A DNA stretch of 28,082 nt. Origin: Zygnema cylindricum (taxonomy: Eukaryota; Streptophyta; Zygnematophyceae; Zygnematales; Zygnemataceae). The stretch is from positions 64,001-92,082 of the forward strand of contig JBBHKE010001209.1 in NCBI GenBank assembly GCA_037447655.1. The letters are read 5' to 3'. How positions within the stretch are numbered: position 1 is the first letter of the stretch; every line of letters begins with the position of its first letter. The notes under the pieces are model-generated. The model saw only the letters and a list, made by a program, of their open reading frames with translations. It did not search any database and was not told the origin of the DNA. This document shows positions 20,801 through 26,946 of this stretch, piece after piece. The translations under genes were made by a program, and so were the position numbers.

Positions 20801-21894
20801 TCAAAAGTGAGATTTTTGACATCCATGATGACATTGACGTTGCAAGGAATGATAGCGTCTTTTCCGGACATTGAACCTTGTCCCGGAATGACTTTGTTGG
20901 GCCACGTGTTGGGATTACTCCATTTCATCCATCCTGCAATCCATAACAACAACTTAGTGACTGTGGATGGCGTTGGATCCGGGAACACTCGTAGAACATC
21001 AAATTCGACAGATATTGAAAATTGAACATTAGACATTAGACATTAGACATTGAACATTAGCATTGATATTGCTGTTTTGGGTGCCGGACATTCGGCATTG
21101 GACTTTGGGTTTTGAACATTTGACATTAAGCATTAGACATTGGTGATTGGGCATTGGAAATTGGACACCTAGAAACTGGAAATTGGACAATGTCCATCGC
21201 ACATTGGACATTGGAAACCGGAGACTTGACATAAAGGAGGGAAACGTCAGAGATTGTGATTAGAAATTGGGCATTAAATATGAAACTCTTCACTCCATAG
21301 AACAAATGTGCCGCATTTTACGCCATATGCAGAAACAAGAGGAGCAAAACGGGCGTACTCCCCTAAGAGTCTTTGCACACTTCCCAGTTTTATCCCCTTT
21401 TTAACCTTATAATAAGGCATAAATGCCGCACTTTTGTTCAATGGTGATTCACTCCTTGTCTTTTGTTGACCGATCTTGACCCATTAAGCGTAATATGATA
21501 CGACGACGACTAAAATCTCTAAACTCTAACTTGCTAAAAGAAATAAAATTTGAAATGTAAAATAATAGGGGAAAAATTGAATACATGAATACAAACACTA
21601 GACTACCCTTGACATCTAACATCGACAATAGACACTCCAATTATTTTTCCAACATCAATAATATACCTGCATTTAAACCACAAAATCATTAAATTCTCCA
21701 TTTCCAACTAAAACAAAAGAGAAAAAAAAAAATTTTAATTAAATTCTCCGTTTCCCACCTCGGTTTGTTGCTGGGATTGACGAGCAATTGGGTTGAAAAA
21801 CGTCCGTAACTGCCGAAATTGCCATTTTAGTTTCAACCAATAGGAGAACGACAATTTGGATTGTACATTTTAAATTTCTCCATCTCGGTTCCAT
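9293..21894 (-). CDS. Secreted G8-domain, parallel beta-helix protein (17 coding exons)
   Basis: I chained 17 exons by GT-AG junctions and reading phase: 21759-21894, 20774-20933, 20113-20299, 19380-19584, 18762-18932, 18334-18641, 17435-17568, 17062-17269, 16207-16262, 15948-16047, 15054-15375, 14436-14689, 13533-13575, 12691-12847, 12037-12217, 10047-10208 and 9293-9487. They sum to 2979 nt (992 residues). Layout: signal peptide (1-28), G8 domain (about 48-160), linker beta domain (162-286), parallel beta-helix region (287-747), an uncertain segment (748-814) and a C-terminal beta-sandwich (815-992). G8 plus beta-helix is the architecture of CEMIP, TMEM2 and PKHD1L1. Animal CEMIP and TMEM2 act in hyaluronan breakdown, but nothing here shows that substrate. 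No C-terminal membrane segment is visible, so it is probably secreted and acts on, or binds, an extracellular glycan. Exons 13 and 14 are the weak links; the rest are firm. No introns or exons appear broken. Confidence 0.85.
10047..10208 (-). CDS. Exon 16: middle of the C-terminal beta-sandwich module
   Basis: It encodes VVWYFKTTFGF, then KLKLGIMVNDGVLVYVNGRE and IYRNNLPGGPITYATE. This is the module's most conserved part: (Y)F(R/K)xxF, DDG-x-x-VY-x-NG-x-E and N-x-P-x-G-x-I-x-Y. Acceptor TTTGCAG|G, donor GAG|GTAAGT, phases 0 and 0. The upstream intron (1828 nt) is the longest in the gene and contains transposon fragments. Confidence 0.9.
10468..10757. repeat. GTACAGTAC palindromic repeats in intron 15
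   Basis: The segment 10711-10756 is an imperfect palindrome centred on GTACAGTAC, with arms CTAATGGCGATTGGCGGTGT and the inverse. A half copy lies at 10470-10497 and another, inverted, at 10955-10982. The 60 bases after 10478 and after 10734 are also alike as direct repeats (both run through AAATAGCRTAAAAAAAA to TAGTGTTATT). Confidence 0.8.
10860..10954 (-). mobile_element. One-ended fragment of the hAT-like family in intron 15
   Basis: Its reverse complement begins TAGTGTTGGGTATCGAGG and follows 507-600 closely over about 90 bases. I find no second terminus on its upstream side, so it is a truncated copy. It interrupts DNA next to the GTACAGTAC palindromes. Confidence 0.75.
11085..11126. 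repeat. Hairpin-forming inverted repeat in intron 15
   Basis: CGGTCACT at 11085-11092 pairs with AGTGACCG at 11119-11126. The interior CTACAGTACTGTACTGTAG (11091-11109) is itself almost self-complementary. Confidence 0.65.
12037..12217 (-). CDS. Exon 15: first part of C-terminal beta-sandwich module
   Basis: It encodes SSWLYGDSNLKLPNPQWAAA, SYGTNGWRRGTSVFGFGAPG and FDTPIVKASGDQ. The pattern S-x-W-x-Y-x-D...W...y-d...W..G...(L/F)G(Y/F)G is one I know from repeated modules in large bacterial secreted proteins. Acceptor TTGACAG|G, donor CAG|GTGAGA, phases 2 and 0. Confidence 0.85.
12485..12570. repeat. AAC/AAT trinucleotide-rich tract in intron 14
   Basis: Imperfect repeats of AACAATAACAACAATAAC fill the stretch. 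No coding sense. Confidence 0.8.
12691..12847 (-). CDS. Exon 14: candidate exon, reading frame uncertain
   Basis: With acceptor GCAGAG|CA and strong donor TTT|GTGAGT the exon has phases 1 and 2, joining exons 13 and 15 in frame; it would include MAYVCSNGNSPTLQLFLG. A second solution also fits both neighbours: acceptor GCAG|AG at 12849 and donor CC|GTACTC ending at 12735, giving a different frame with YQGWSRWPTCAPMG. All three frames are open over most of this stretch, so sequence alone does not decide. An expressed exon here is likely; its translation is not settled. Confidence 0.45.
13135..13260. repeat. TA-rich microsatellite in intron 13
   Basis: Long runs of TATATA and CATATACATA words, nearly free of G on the plus strand. 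Confidence 0.85.
13380..13500. repeat. CATTTCAACATTCCAAC-type minisatellite in intron 13
   Basis: Degenerate repeats of CATTTCAACATT and TTCCAA(T/C) on the plus strand. They use the complementary vocabulary of the ATTGGAAATTGGACA repeats in introns 1 and 4. Confidence 0.65.
13533..13575 (-). CDS. Exon 13: short candidate exon (43 nt)
   Basis: It encodes HRKTSNGRVPAHLG between acceptor CCTTGCAG|C and donor G|GTTAGT, phases 0 and 1. Phase 0 matches exon 12. It is supported only by splice signals and phase, not by recognised homology. Confidence 0.5.
13669..13690. repeat. Short perfect hairpin in intron 12
   Basis: AGATCGACG and CGTCGATCT flank a 4-base loop. The surrounding 13660-13870 is rich in GATC words. 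It lies about 90 bases upstream of exon 13 on the sense strand. Confidence 0.55.
14436..14689 (-). CDS. Exon 12: end of the beta-helix
   Basis: It encodes SNLTFLDNSPKIYMAPRQEG, GPIADVYVFRDEDGTLIGGK and GGYVVTNTKALLPNTTACQ. The D-x-D-G-x-L-x-G segment fits the last coils of homologues. I placed the acceptor at GAAAACAG|CA because only that AG gives the phase 1 needed by exon 11; the CAGs further in do not. Donor CAG|GTAAGC, phase 0. Confidence 0.85.
15054..15375 (-). CDS. Exon 11: beta-helix, cysteine-containing insertion
   Basis: It encodes VQNSIILGETSNIGNPSQCD, an insertion with three cysteines (QCDQQGNEYANCRAINGCGF), then GPMFGILIDQSEYPSHGLTI and NVSFGFFNNACR. The cysteines may form disulfides, consistent with secretion. 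Acceptor CTTCCAG|G, donor G|GTGATT, phases 0 and 1. Confidence 0.88.
15948..16047 (-). CDS. Exon 10: beta-helix coil
   Basis: It encodes MFIHETDSLIIDGAMMADN, GVLSIELHQVEHCI. Alternating hydrophobic strands with the DNG turn fit a helix coil, and phases 2 and 0 match its neighbours. Donor GTGAGT. Confidence 0.88.
16151..16180. repeat. Three tandem CAGAAATTTC decamers in intron 9
   Basis: The first unit reads CTGAAATTTC, the next two CAGAAATTTC. They lie shortly downstream of the exon 9 donor on the sense strand. Confidence 0.8.
16207..16262 (-). CDS. Exon 9: short beta-helix exon (56 nt)
   Basis: It encodes PAADVTFKNFRGYKNAMDG. The F-x-N-F-x-x-Y-K-N pattern is a family coil. The acceptor CAG follows an unbroken run of about 18 Ts on the sense strand; the donor is GG|GTGAGA. 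Phases 0 and 2 match both neighbours. Confidence 0.85.
16263..16375. repeat. Duplicated poly-A/T tract at the exon 9 acceptor
   Basis: On the plus strand, a run of about 18 As followed by GGGAGGGTGGAAATTG at 16266-16300 is repeated as a similar run followed by GAGAGGCGAAAATTG at 16338-16370. In gene sense each is a long poly-T; only the one next to exon 9 ends in an AG. Confidence 0.8.
17062..17269 (-). CDS. Exon 8: beta-helix
   Basis: It starts FWFQLAGQVLGPSG, completing the family G-F-W-x-x motif. FDGNVAHSYTRTGIRTY follows, corresponding to the N-x-A-H-S-x-x-x-G-(I/L)-x-x segment of homologues. A Gly/Val-rich stretch (AGGVGGVGNP) is near the end. Acceptor TTTTCAG|A, donor GCG|GTAAGA, phases 2 and 0. 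Confidence 0.93.
17435..17568 (-). CDS. Exon 7: beta-helix
   Basis: It encodes PASQGGAIESDDASSTFWIS, NPNNHWIGNVAGG and GFDS. F-W-I-x-N-P-x-N-x-x-x-x-N-x-A-(A/G)-G is a family signature, with asparagine ladders typical of right-handed beta-helices. Acceptor TTTCCAG|G, donor GG|GTAATT, phases 0 and 2. Confidence 0.93.
17764..17810. repeat. GAGGGT minisatellite in intron 6
   Basis: Seven or eight GAGGGT/GAGAGT units in tandem, with enough GGG runs on the plus (template) strand for a G-quadruplex. The surrounding intron also has many GTGGATTA words (17590-17890). Confidence 0.9.
18254..18332. repeat. CCCTCT microsatellite directly after the exon 6 donor
   Basis: Plus-strand CTCTCC/CCCTCT repeats, which in the transcript read GGGAGAGG starting about 5 bases into intron 6. 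There are many GGG runs on the transcript strand. Confidence 0.9.
18334..18641 (-). CDS. Exon 6: core beta-helix with the family's most conserved motifs
   Basis: It encodes GVELVNMGQQGSLGRYPMHL, HDSNQRCIVVHGTW, KNVAYKTKGHCIIVEDGIEH and NTFSNNLAF. GRYPxHxH and N-x-A-Y-x-x-x-G-H-x-x-x-x-E-D-G are the hallmark motifs shared by CEMIP, TMEM2 and PKHD1L1; the histidines and acidic residues are all kept. The donor GTGAGA abuts a long G-rich intronic repeat. Phases 1 and 0. Confidence 0.95.
18762..18932 (-). CDS. Exon 5: entry to the beta-helix
   Basis: It encodes TTIVLDQPLTYMHWG, SMDESAEVALLTRSIVIQG and HPNPID. In the CEMIP/TMEM2/PKHD1L1 family the segment x-D-x-x-A-E-V-x-L-L-x-R-x-I-x-I-x-G marks the first coils of the helix. 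Acceptor CGCCTAG|GA, donor G|GTAAAT, phases 1 and 1. Confidence 0.92.
19015..19195. repeat. ATTGGAAATTGGACATTGG-type minisatellite in intron 4
   Basis: Degenerate 8 to 10-base units (ATTGGACA, ATTGGAAA, CTGGACATTGG) fill the intron. Because the unit lacks stops in some frames, it creates spurious reading frames on both strands. Confidence 0.8.
19380..19584 (-). CDS. Exon 4: linker beta domain after G8
   Basis: It encodes GGLVEMNGMYGNQEPW, ASSIYVSGNVTSWPVGGTI and IASTDFNYKQAETRKITAV. This matches the CEMIP/PKHD1L1 pattern in which a G-x-x-x-x-HG strand is followed by W-x-x-G-D-x-I-x-I-A-(S/T)-T and Q-A-E-x-R-x-I. Acceptor GGGCAG|G, donor G|GTATTT, phases 0 and 1. Confidence 0.9.
20113..20299 (-). 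CDS. Exon 3: C-terminal half of G8 domain
   Basis: It encodes QVFANFVVVQGRLTIG, IFFNITGGS and GTRAFAV. The strand-turn-strand pattern with GRLTIGT is the usual second half of the G8 fold. Acceptor CTTGCAG|A, donor GTG|GTAAGA, phases 2 and 0. Confidence 0.9.
20774..20933 (-). CDS. Exon 2: N-terminal half of G8 domain
   Basis: It encodes WMKWSNPNTWPNKVIPGQG, then DAIIPCNVNVIMDVKNLTF and KLIINGWL. The W-S-x-P-x-T-W opening, VPG-type turn and I-I-P strand are the signature start of G8 domains. Acceptor TTGCAG|GA, donor AA|GTAAGT, phases 1 and 2. Confidence 0.9.
21008..21290. repeat. ATTGGACATTAGACATT-type minisatellite in intron 1
   Basis: Same unit family as in intron 4 (ACATTAGACATT, ATTGGAAATTGGACA). 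A weaker form is seen in intron 2 at 20480-20680 (AGATTGGA, GATTGAAC). Confidence 0.8.
21759..21894 (-). CDS. Exon 1: start codon and signal peptide
   Basis: The ATG at 21894 opens a 45-codon segment with a basic start (MEPRWRNLK), a hydrophobic core (IQIVVLLLV) and a plausible cleavage site after AISA near residue 28. The donor is G|GTGGGA, phase 1, matching exon 2. A pyrimidine-rich stretch ending TAG just before 21936 could be an acceptor, so the exon may start there, downstream of a 5' untranslated exon. Confidence 0.65.
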
Positions 21895-22018
21895 TCTGAA
21901 ATTAGTGTGGACTCTAAGTTCGTGAGTTGCATACACTAGGAAAATAAAAATAGCTCGAAAAGACAGCTTTCAGTAACAGTAAAAACAATAAATTGTTTTG
22001 TACATGTGAAATGGATTA

Positions 22019-22095
22019 TAGTGAGGGAGAGAGTGAGAGAGAGAGTGAGAAGGATGGTGGAGGAGAGAGCGAGAGGAGGACGAAGGAAATGAAAA
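22019..22095. promoter_or_regulatory. Purine tract upstream of the G8 gene, possible promoter element
   Basis: GAGAGAGAGTGAGA-type sequence lies 125 to 200 bases upstream of the ATG at 21894; in gene sense it is a CT tract. Pyrimidine-rich tracts are frequent near start sites in plants and other eukaryotes, so a promoter role is plausible but only inferred. I see no clear TATA box. Confidence 0.35.
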
Positions 22096-23282
22096 GAGAA
22101 GGAATGAAAATACGAACGAATTTAGATAGCGATCGGACGAGTTATATTTGTAGGCGCCAGGTCATTTAATGTAACCAATGGCACCAGGTGAAAGGACGTG
22201 CTAAGAATCGTAGGCCGACGTGCAATGAATCTGCCACGCGGCGGAAGCTGAGAGGATAGAATGAGTGCGACAGACGGGCGGGACATTTGTGGTTCAGGTG
22301 TCGGCAATGTCGGTGGCGTCGGTATTTGTACGGATGAGGGAGGCGAGAAAAGATCTTGTGCTTTTCGCATTTAATGTGCTTGAAAATTGGCAACATTCGT
22401 TTCCGTACGCGATTCGAAGGGTACAGTACAGTAGATTGGTTTGGAGCGTAGGCATTAATTCTGTACGGAATTGAAGAAAGGTGGTTGGTTCAGAGGAGTA
22501 CGGAAAAAGTGCGCTGACGAGTGATTTTTTTGAACGTTTTAATTGGCGTAAGGTCGACTGGAAATAAATATATGTTCAAATTCTTTGGCCGATTATTCTG
22601 CACGGTATTGCACGTGGCAAAACGTGATCGACTCGAGGAGCAAAGGGGAGTTTGTCGGATGACGTTAGGCTACAGTGCTGTAGCTCAAAATCGGATCTTT
22701 TCCGGGATTGACGAGAAGCGTGACAAATTGACGATGATCCGGTTGTCTGATTCGTGTCAGAGTATAAGGGCCAACATTTTGCCTTTTGTAGAGACGCATA
22801 TCGTAGCGCATCGGTTTCCGATTTTTCAAGGGCCTCATGCGGCCAGCCACTACATAGCGGCTAGTATCCCTGGCGTTGTAACGACGCGAATATTTTAAAT
22901 TTTTTGGTGCGACGTGACGCGCTGCACGCCAATATCGCACGATATGTAATTTTCTTCGACGACGCTTAAAATTTCAAAACTGGACGTCCAAAAAAAGAGA
23001 AGCAAAGACCTAATATGCAGAGACAGTGTACGGGACTGTTGTTTATATTTAGTTATTTACCCTTAATTGCAGTTATGTAAACCACGTTACTAAAAAGTAA
23101 AAATCATAATTCTTTCACGCTAGTAACGATACATGGTGTCCCGTAATACGGTAATAACGATGAAATGAGCATATTCTTTATTTCAAAACGTGCAATGAGA
23201 AAACTCTCAGGGTACAAAGGGGATAAAAATAAAAAAATGGTGAATTTATCTCCAAAAAAGTCGATCTTCCGAAGGGATAAAG
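22096..23282. other. Intergenic stretch, no gene recognised
   Basis: Open frames of 80 to 125 codons occur (for example 22521-22898 on plus and 22122-22370 on minus), but none has recognisable motifs. The part 22130-22900 is richer in CG than its surroundings. A short palindrome CTACAGTGCTGTAG lies near 22670. Confidence 0.5.
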
Positions 23283-23289
23283 TGATAAA

Positions 23290-23744
23290 CCATAGTTCAA
23301 AAGTAGGTGAAAGTACACCCATACAATATGTCTATTGTACGCAAAAAATACAATATACCCTTAAGACCCATATTGTATTGGCCGCAAAATGAAAAAAATA
23401 GTAACAGGGTTGAGTTGCACATGGATCGATACAGAATTAAACGTCATGTCTAAATTTGAAAAAAAAACGGACAAAAAAATATTTTTCTGTGAGTTTTGAG
23501 AGACTTTTTATTTAAACCGTCAGATTTAGACGATCGGACGGTCGCTGATAAAAGTAGCGATCTAAGAAGATCACATGAAAAGCCTATAACACAACTTACG
23601 ATAGGACTATCGTCAGATTTGGACGATCGGACGGTCGCTGATCAAAGTAGCGACTTAAAACGATCACATGAAAAGCCCATAACACAACTTACGATGAAGG
23701 CGCCGACAAAAGACCTACAATAGAAACGCCTACTTTTGAACTAC
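23290..23744 (+). mobile_element. Small DNA transposon (MITE-like), copy A
   Basis: The ends are inverted repeats: CATAGTTCAAAAGTAGG on the left and the inverse CCTACTTTTGAACTA on the right (23729-23743). GATAAA-containing flanks (23284-23289 and 23747-23752) suggest a target duplication, though GATAAA is locally repeated. About 310 bp of its left side are nearly identical, inverted, to copy B. No transposase. The superfamily is unclear. Confidence 0.75.
23519..23700 (+). repeat. 93-bp tandem duplication within copy A
   Basis: The unit beginning GTCAGATTTAGACGATCGG at 23519 repeats at 23612. Copy B has one unit (in inverse, about 24660-24748). Confidence 0.85.
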
Positions 23745-24393
23745 ACGATAAACTGATAAAGTGATAAAGCGATAACGGCGAAGACCGGCCATAAATGTAC
23801 GCTACAGTAACTGCCAGATTTGGTCAAATTTATCGTTATGTGCGACGACCCGTCCTGTGAAAATAAAGCGGCAGACAGCGACGGAAAGAAAACGAAGAGC
23901 CGCCTCCGTTTCTTAATACATTAGGGTTTGTTTTTTTAGGGTTTTAATAATTACGTTACAGTTAAAAGACGGCCGAAAGTCATTGACGACAAATGTCACC
24001 CACGTTGCGTAACTGTGTCTATTGCTTTTCTGGATTTTCTAATATATTCAATCGCAAAAGACAAAGTTTCCACCAATCCCGGATGTGGAATAGGCTTACG
24101 AACAGGTTTCATGCTGCTGGTTCACTGCGGGTACAAAACAGCTGTCCGTACATACCGATTTATAAAGTACGAACCATAAGCGCATCGTGTGAAGTGGAAT
24201 TGGCGTTGTCCGTTGAAAATGACCGTACTGTCAGAGAAGTTGTGACAATGTCACCTGGTCGAATATGTGTCGGATACCATTCATCGATTCTTCGATTCAT
24301 GGTTTTTCAGTACTATGTTTTAAGCGACATCTCATACAGCTGCAATAAATCCCTCGCCTGGAATTCAGGCACGGTCTGCTGATTTCGTGCGAC
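23745..24393. other. Segment between the two transposon copies
   Basis: It contains GATAAAG repeats (23747-23775), two plant-telomere-like TTAGGG motifs (23922-23943) and a 129-codon plus-strand frame (23993-24382) without recognisable motifs. The frame may be chance. Confidence 0.45.
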
Positions 24394-24400
24394 CTCCGTA

Positions 24401-24967
24401 CCATAGTTCAAAAGTAGGCGTTTTTATGGTAGATTGGTAGGCCTTTGGTAGGCGCACAAAACTTGGCACAAAACTCGCGTAGAGTAAGCATACTGTATGT
24501 GGGTGCGTTGAGCACACTCTTGTACGAACGTACGAATCTGACATATCATCATAGTACAGCGCACGCTGCCGGACGAATTTTTTTAGCGAACTGACACGGT
24601 GAAGGATGACATTCCGCGGGAAAAAAAACCCGAAAAAAAAAAAAACGCGAACATAAGTCTTATCGTAAGTTGTGTTATGGGCTTTTCATGTGATCTTCTT
24701 ACATCGCTACTTTGATCAGCGACCGTCCGATCGTCCGAATCTGACGGTTTAAATAAAAAATACCTCAAAACTCACGGAAAAATAAAAATTTGTGCGAATG
24801 TTTTTCAAAATTTAGACATGACGTTTGATTCTCTATCGATCGATGTGCAACTCAACCCTGTTACTATTATTTTTCATTTTGCGACCAATACAATATGGGT
24901 CTTATTGTATGTTTTGCGTACAATAGGCATATTGTATGGGCCTACTTTCACTTACTTTTGAACTATG
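24401..24967 (-). mobile_element. Small DNA transposon (MITE-like), copy B, with target duplication
   Basis: It is an inverted relative of copy A: 24655-24967 matches the reverse complement of 23290-23609, and its left end CATAGTTCAAAAGTAGGCG matches A's right end. The 7 bp CTCCGTA flank it directly on both sides (24394-24400 and 24968-24974), showing that it inserted as a unit of 567 bp. Confidence 0.8.
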
Positions 24968-25117
24968 CTCCGTATGGAATATATGAACTCTTAGAACTTA
25001 GGGCAATTTCCTATGTAACCGAAACTTAGTTTTTTTACATTGTTTTTTAGCAAATATTTTCGTGCTACTATCAGAGCGTTCCCATGTAACCCAATGAAAT
25101 CGTTACTTTAAATTGTG

Positions 25118-25215
25118 ACGGATGTAGACGTGAGTGTAATTTGTGACGGTTGTAGACAACTACGAAACTTGCGACAATTGATGACATTTACAAAATAGCG
25201 ACGGTTGTAGGCGTC
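25118..25215. repeat. Degenerate GTGACGGTTGTAGAC repeats
   Basis: Three near copies of GCGACGGTTGTAGRCG-like words (25119, 25143, 25199) with a fourth weaker one (GCGACAATTGATGAC, 25172). Confidence 0.6.
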
Positions 25216-25518
25216 TAGTTTATTATGGCATTGTACGTGTTCAGGGTTTGTGACATTTTGATGTCACGCTCACTTATGATAGCGTCGACGTCACTAATTC
25301 CCAAAAAAAACCGCCATGGTTTCCCGATTTTGTTTTTTCGTCTTTTCTCACTCTACTCCATAAAAAAAAATCGAAAGATAGCCAAAAATAACATTTTTCA
25401 GAGATTTTTCATTTGATATCATTACTGTCGTGTTTCATTCCAATAACTGTGAGATAGGAGCGGTAGTGGGAGGGGGGAAGAGAGAGAGAGGTGCCTTCAC
25501 GGACTTCACTTTATCGAA

Positions 25519-25794
25519 ATGGCAACTGCTGCTCGAGGCCCCTCCGCGGTCCTTACACCTAAAAAAGTTCCGTACATGCTAAAAATGGCGAGTTTTTTTT
25601 TTTTTTTACTTCACGTACTGCAAAAAAAAATCAAAAACCTCCAACGTGTGCATCAATGTATACCTATTCGTTCACGTCTTGAAACTTTAATTAAGATATC
25701 CTCGCGAGGTGATTTGAGTAGAAGTTTGAAGATGAACTGGAGGGACGCAAAAGTGGGTCTAAACGAGTTAGACGACAAATTGGAGTACATCTAA
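25519..25794 (+). CDS. Weak candidate gene or first exon
   Basis: A 91-codon frame starts MATAARGPSAVLTPKKVPYM and ends NELDDKLEYI. The start is preceded by a GA-rich tract, and a possible intron with GTAATT...CTGCAG lies just downstream (25824-25854). A T-run in the middle produces a phenylalanine run (ASFFFFLLH), which argues that the frame may cross an intron or be chance. No family recognised. Confidence 0.2.
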   Translation: MATAARGPSAVLTPKKVPYMLKMASFFFFLLHVLQKKIKNLQRVHQCIPIRSRLETLIKISSRGDLSRSLKMNWRDAKVGLNELDDKLEYI

Positions 25795-26451
25795 AGTTTC
25801 GAAGTGACGCAAATTGTAATGAGGTAATTTATTTATTTTGGTTCGACTGCAGATTTTCTCGTCGCAGGCTAAGTTTTGGAGGAAAACGACAAAAAAAAAT
25901 CCTTGCATTATCGCATGGGAAAGTGCCCTTAAGAGATCATGTAGTGATTCGAGGGTTTTGTAGCTTAAGGGAACGTTTTTGTTGGTGACGAAAATGGATC
26001 CACTGCTTTGTTGAGGTTATAGGTCAATGAAGATGTACGAAGCTCACTAATCTCTTTTATGTCCTAATGACTCTCACGGTTTTATTAATGTCCCAACAAA
26101 AACAAGAAAAGAGATAGGGAAGGCGCAAACTTGAACCGTGAAAGCAAACTTGCATAAAACATGAAGAAACCTGTTAGGTAGAGAGCTTTGTTATCCCATT
26201 CTTAAGCATAATGGAATGTGAAGTTGAGCACAAAAAATCAACCATGAAAAAGACACTTTTGGAAATGAGAAAACAAGCCGTAAGTTTTCTAACTTCGCTA
26301 AAATTGGAGGCAATACAGCACATCCGATGTTAGCATCCAATGTGTTATTTGTAGTTTTCTTATGTATTACAAGTTGTTTTAGCGTGGTCGCAACTTCTCG
26401 AGTGTATCACAAATGTTGGTTAAATAATGAAATACAATCTCTGACACGCAA

Positions 26452-26532
26452 GTCAACATGTCCGAGTGGTTAAGGAGACAGACTTGAAATCTGTTGGCAT
26501 TTGCCGCGCAGGTTCGAACCCTGCTGTTGACG
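26452..26532 (+). tRNA. tRNA-Ser (anticodon UGA)
   Basis: An 81-nt cloverleaf without intron. Acceptor arms GTCAACA and TGTTGAC pair fully, with discriminator G at 26532, as is usual for serine tRNAs. The anticodon arm is ACAGA-CTTGAAA-TCTGT with TGA at 26485-26487. A long variable arm (class II) follows, then the T arm with GGTTCGAAC. The internal A box (TGTCCGAGTGG) and B box (GGTTCGAAC) are intact, so it should be transcribed by RNA polymerase III. It decodes UCA and related serine codons. CCA is not encoded, as expected for a nuclear eukaryotic gene. Confidence 0.96.
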
Positions 26533-26859
26533 ACTGACATATCTTAATTTCTTATATATTTTATCGAAACCCGGCACCGATGAAATCTTCAACTTTTAAG
26601 CTGTCCATTTTAACGGAGAACCCGCCGTTAGGCGAGTAGATTAACGTACCCGCGAGTATCAGAGGCAATTTTAGAAAAAAAAAACAAAACGTTTGGCCAA
26701 TAAGATTGTGTTGTTTGAACCATTATTCATTTATTACATATCCAAAATCATTATGATTAACTTAATTACAATAAAAATAATAAATTTAAAAATAATTACT
26801 TTAGGTAGTGTGTTAATATTACCGATTGGGTAAAGAGAAAAAATCGCATCATTTTGACA

Positions 26860-26892
26860 TTGGCTGCGCAGGTTCGAATCATGCTACTGACG
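26860..26892 (+). pseudogene. Decayed 3' end of a tRNA-Ser
   Basis: TTGGCTGCGCAGGTTCGAATC followed by ATGCTACTGACG matches the variable arm, T arm and acceptor end of the upstream tRNA-Ser with a few changes; the 5' half is absent. A further 14-base match to the same acceptor end (CCTGCTGTTGACGA) is at 26933-26946. Confidence 0.7.
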
Positions 26893-26946
26893 TAAAGTAG
26901 CTGCCGATAAATTTAGGTTTTTGAGACTTTGATCCTGCTGTTGACG

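Larger units (their letters stand above)
24975..26451. other. Intergenic stretch upstream of the tRNA gene
   Basis: Mostly non-coding. It holds degenerate GACGGTTGTAGAC repeats at 25118-25215, a GA-rich tract at 25455-25495 and the weak gene candidate at 25519-25794. From 25900 to 26450 I see nothing. Confidence 0.5.

Noticed and set aside
21008-21290. Short spaced direct repeats resembling a CRISPR-like array
   Set aside because: Units are degenerate 8 to 10-mers without constant spacing, in a eukaryotic intron.
22122-22370. Minus-strand proline-rich frame (about 82 codons) upstream of the G8 gene
   Set aside because: No motif, no clear splice link to exon 1, and similar open frames occur on the other strand.
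22521-22898. 125-codon plus-strand frame
   Set aside because: No recognisable motif or splice context; a long minus-strand frame overlaps it, suggesting relaxed stop content because of higher GC.
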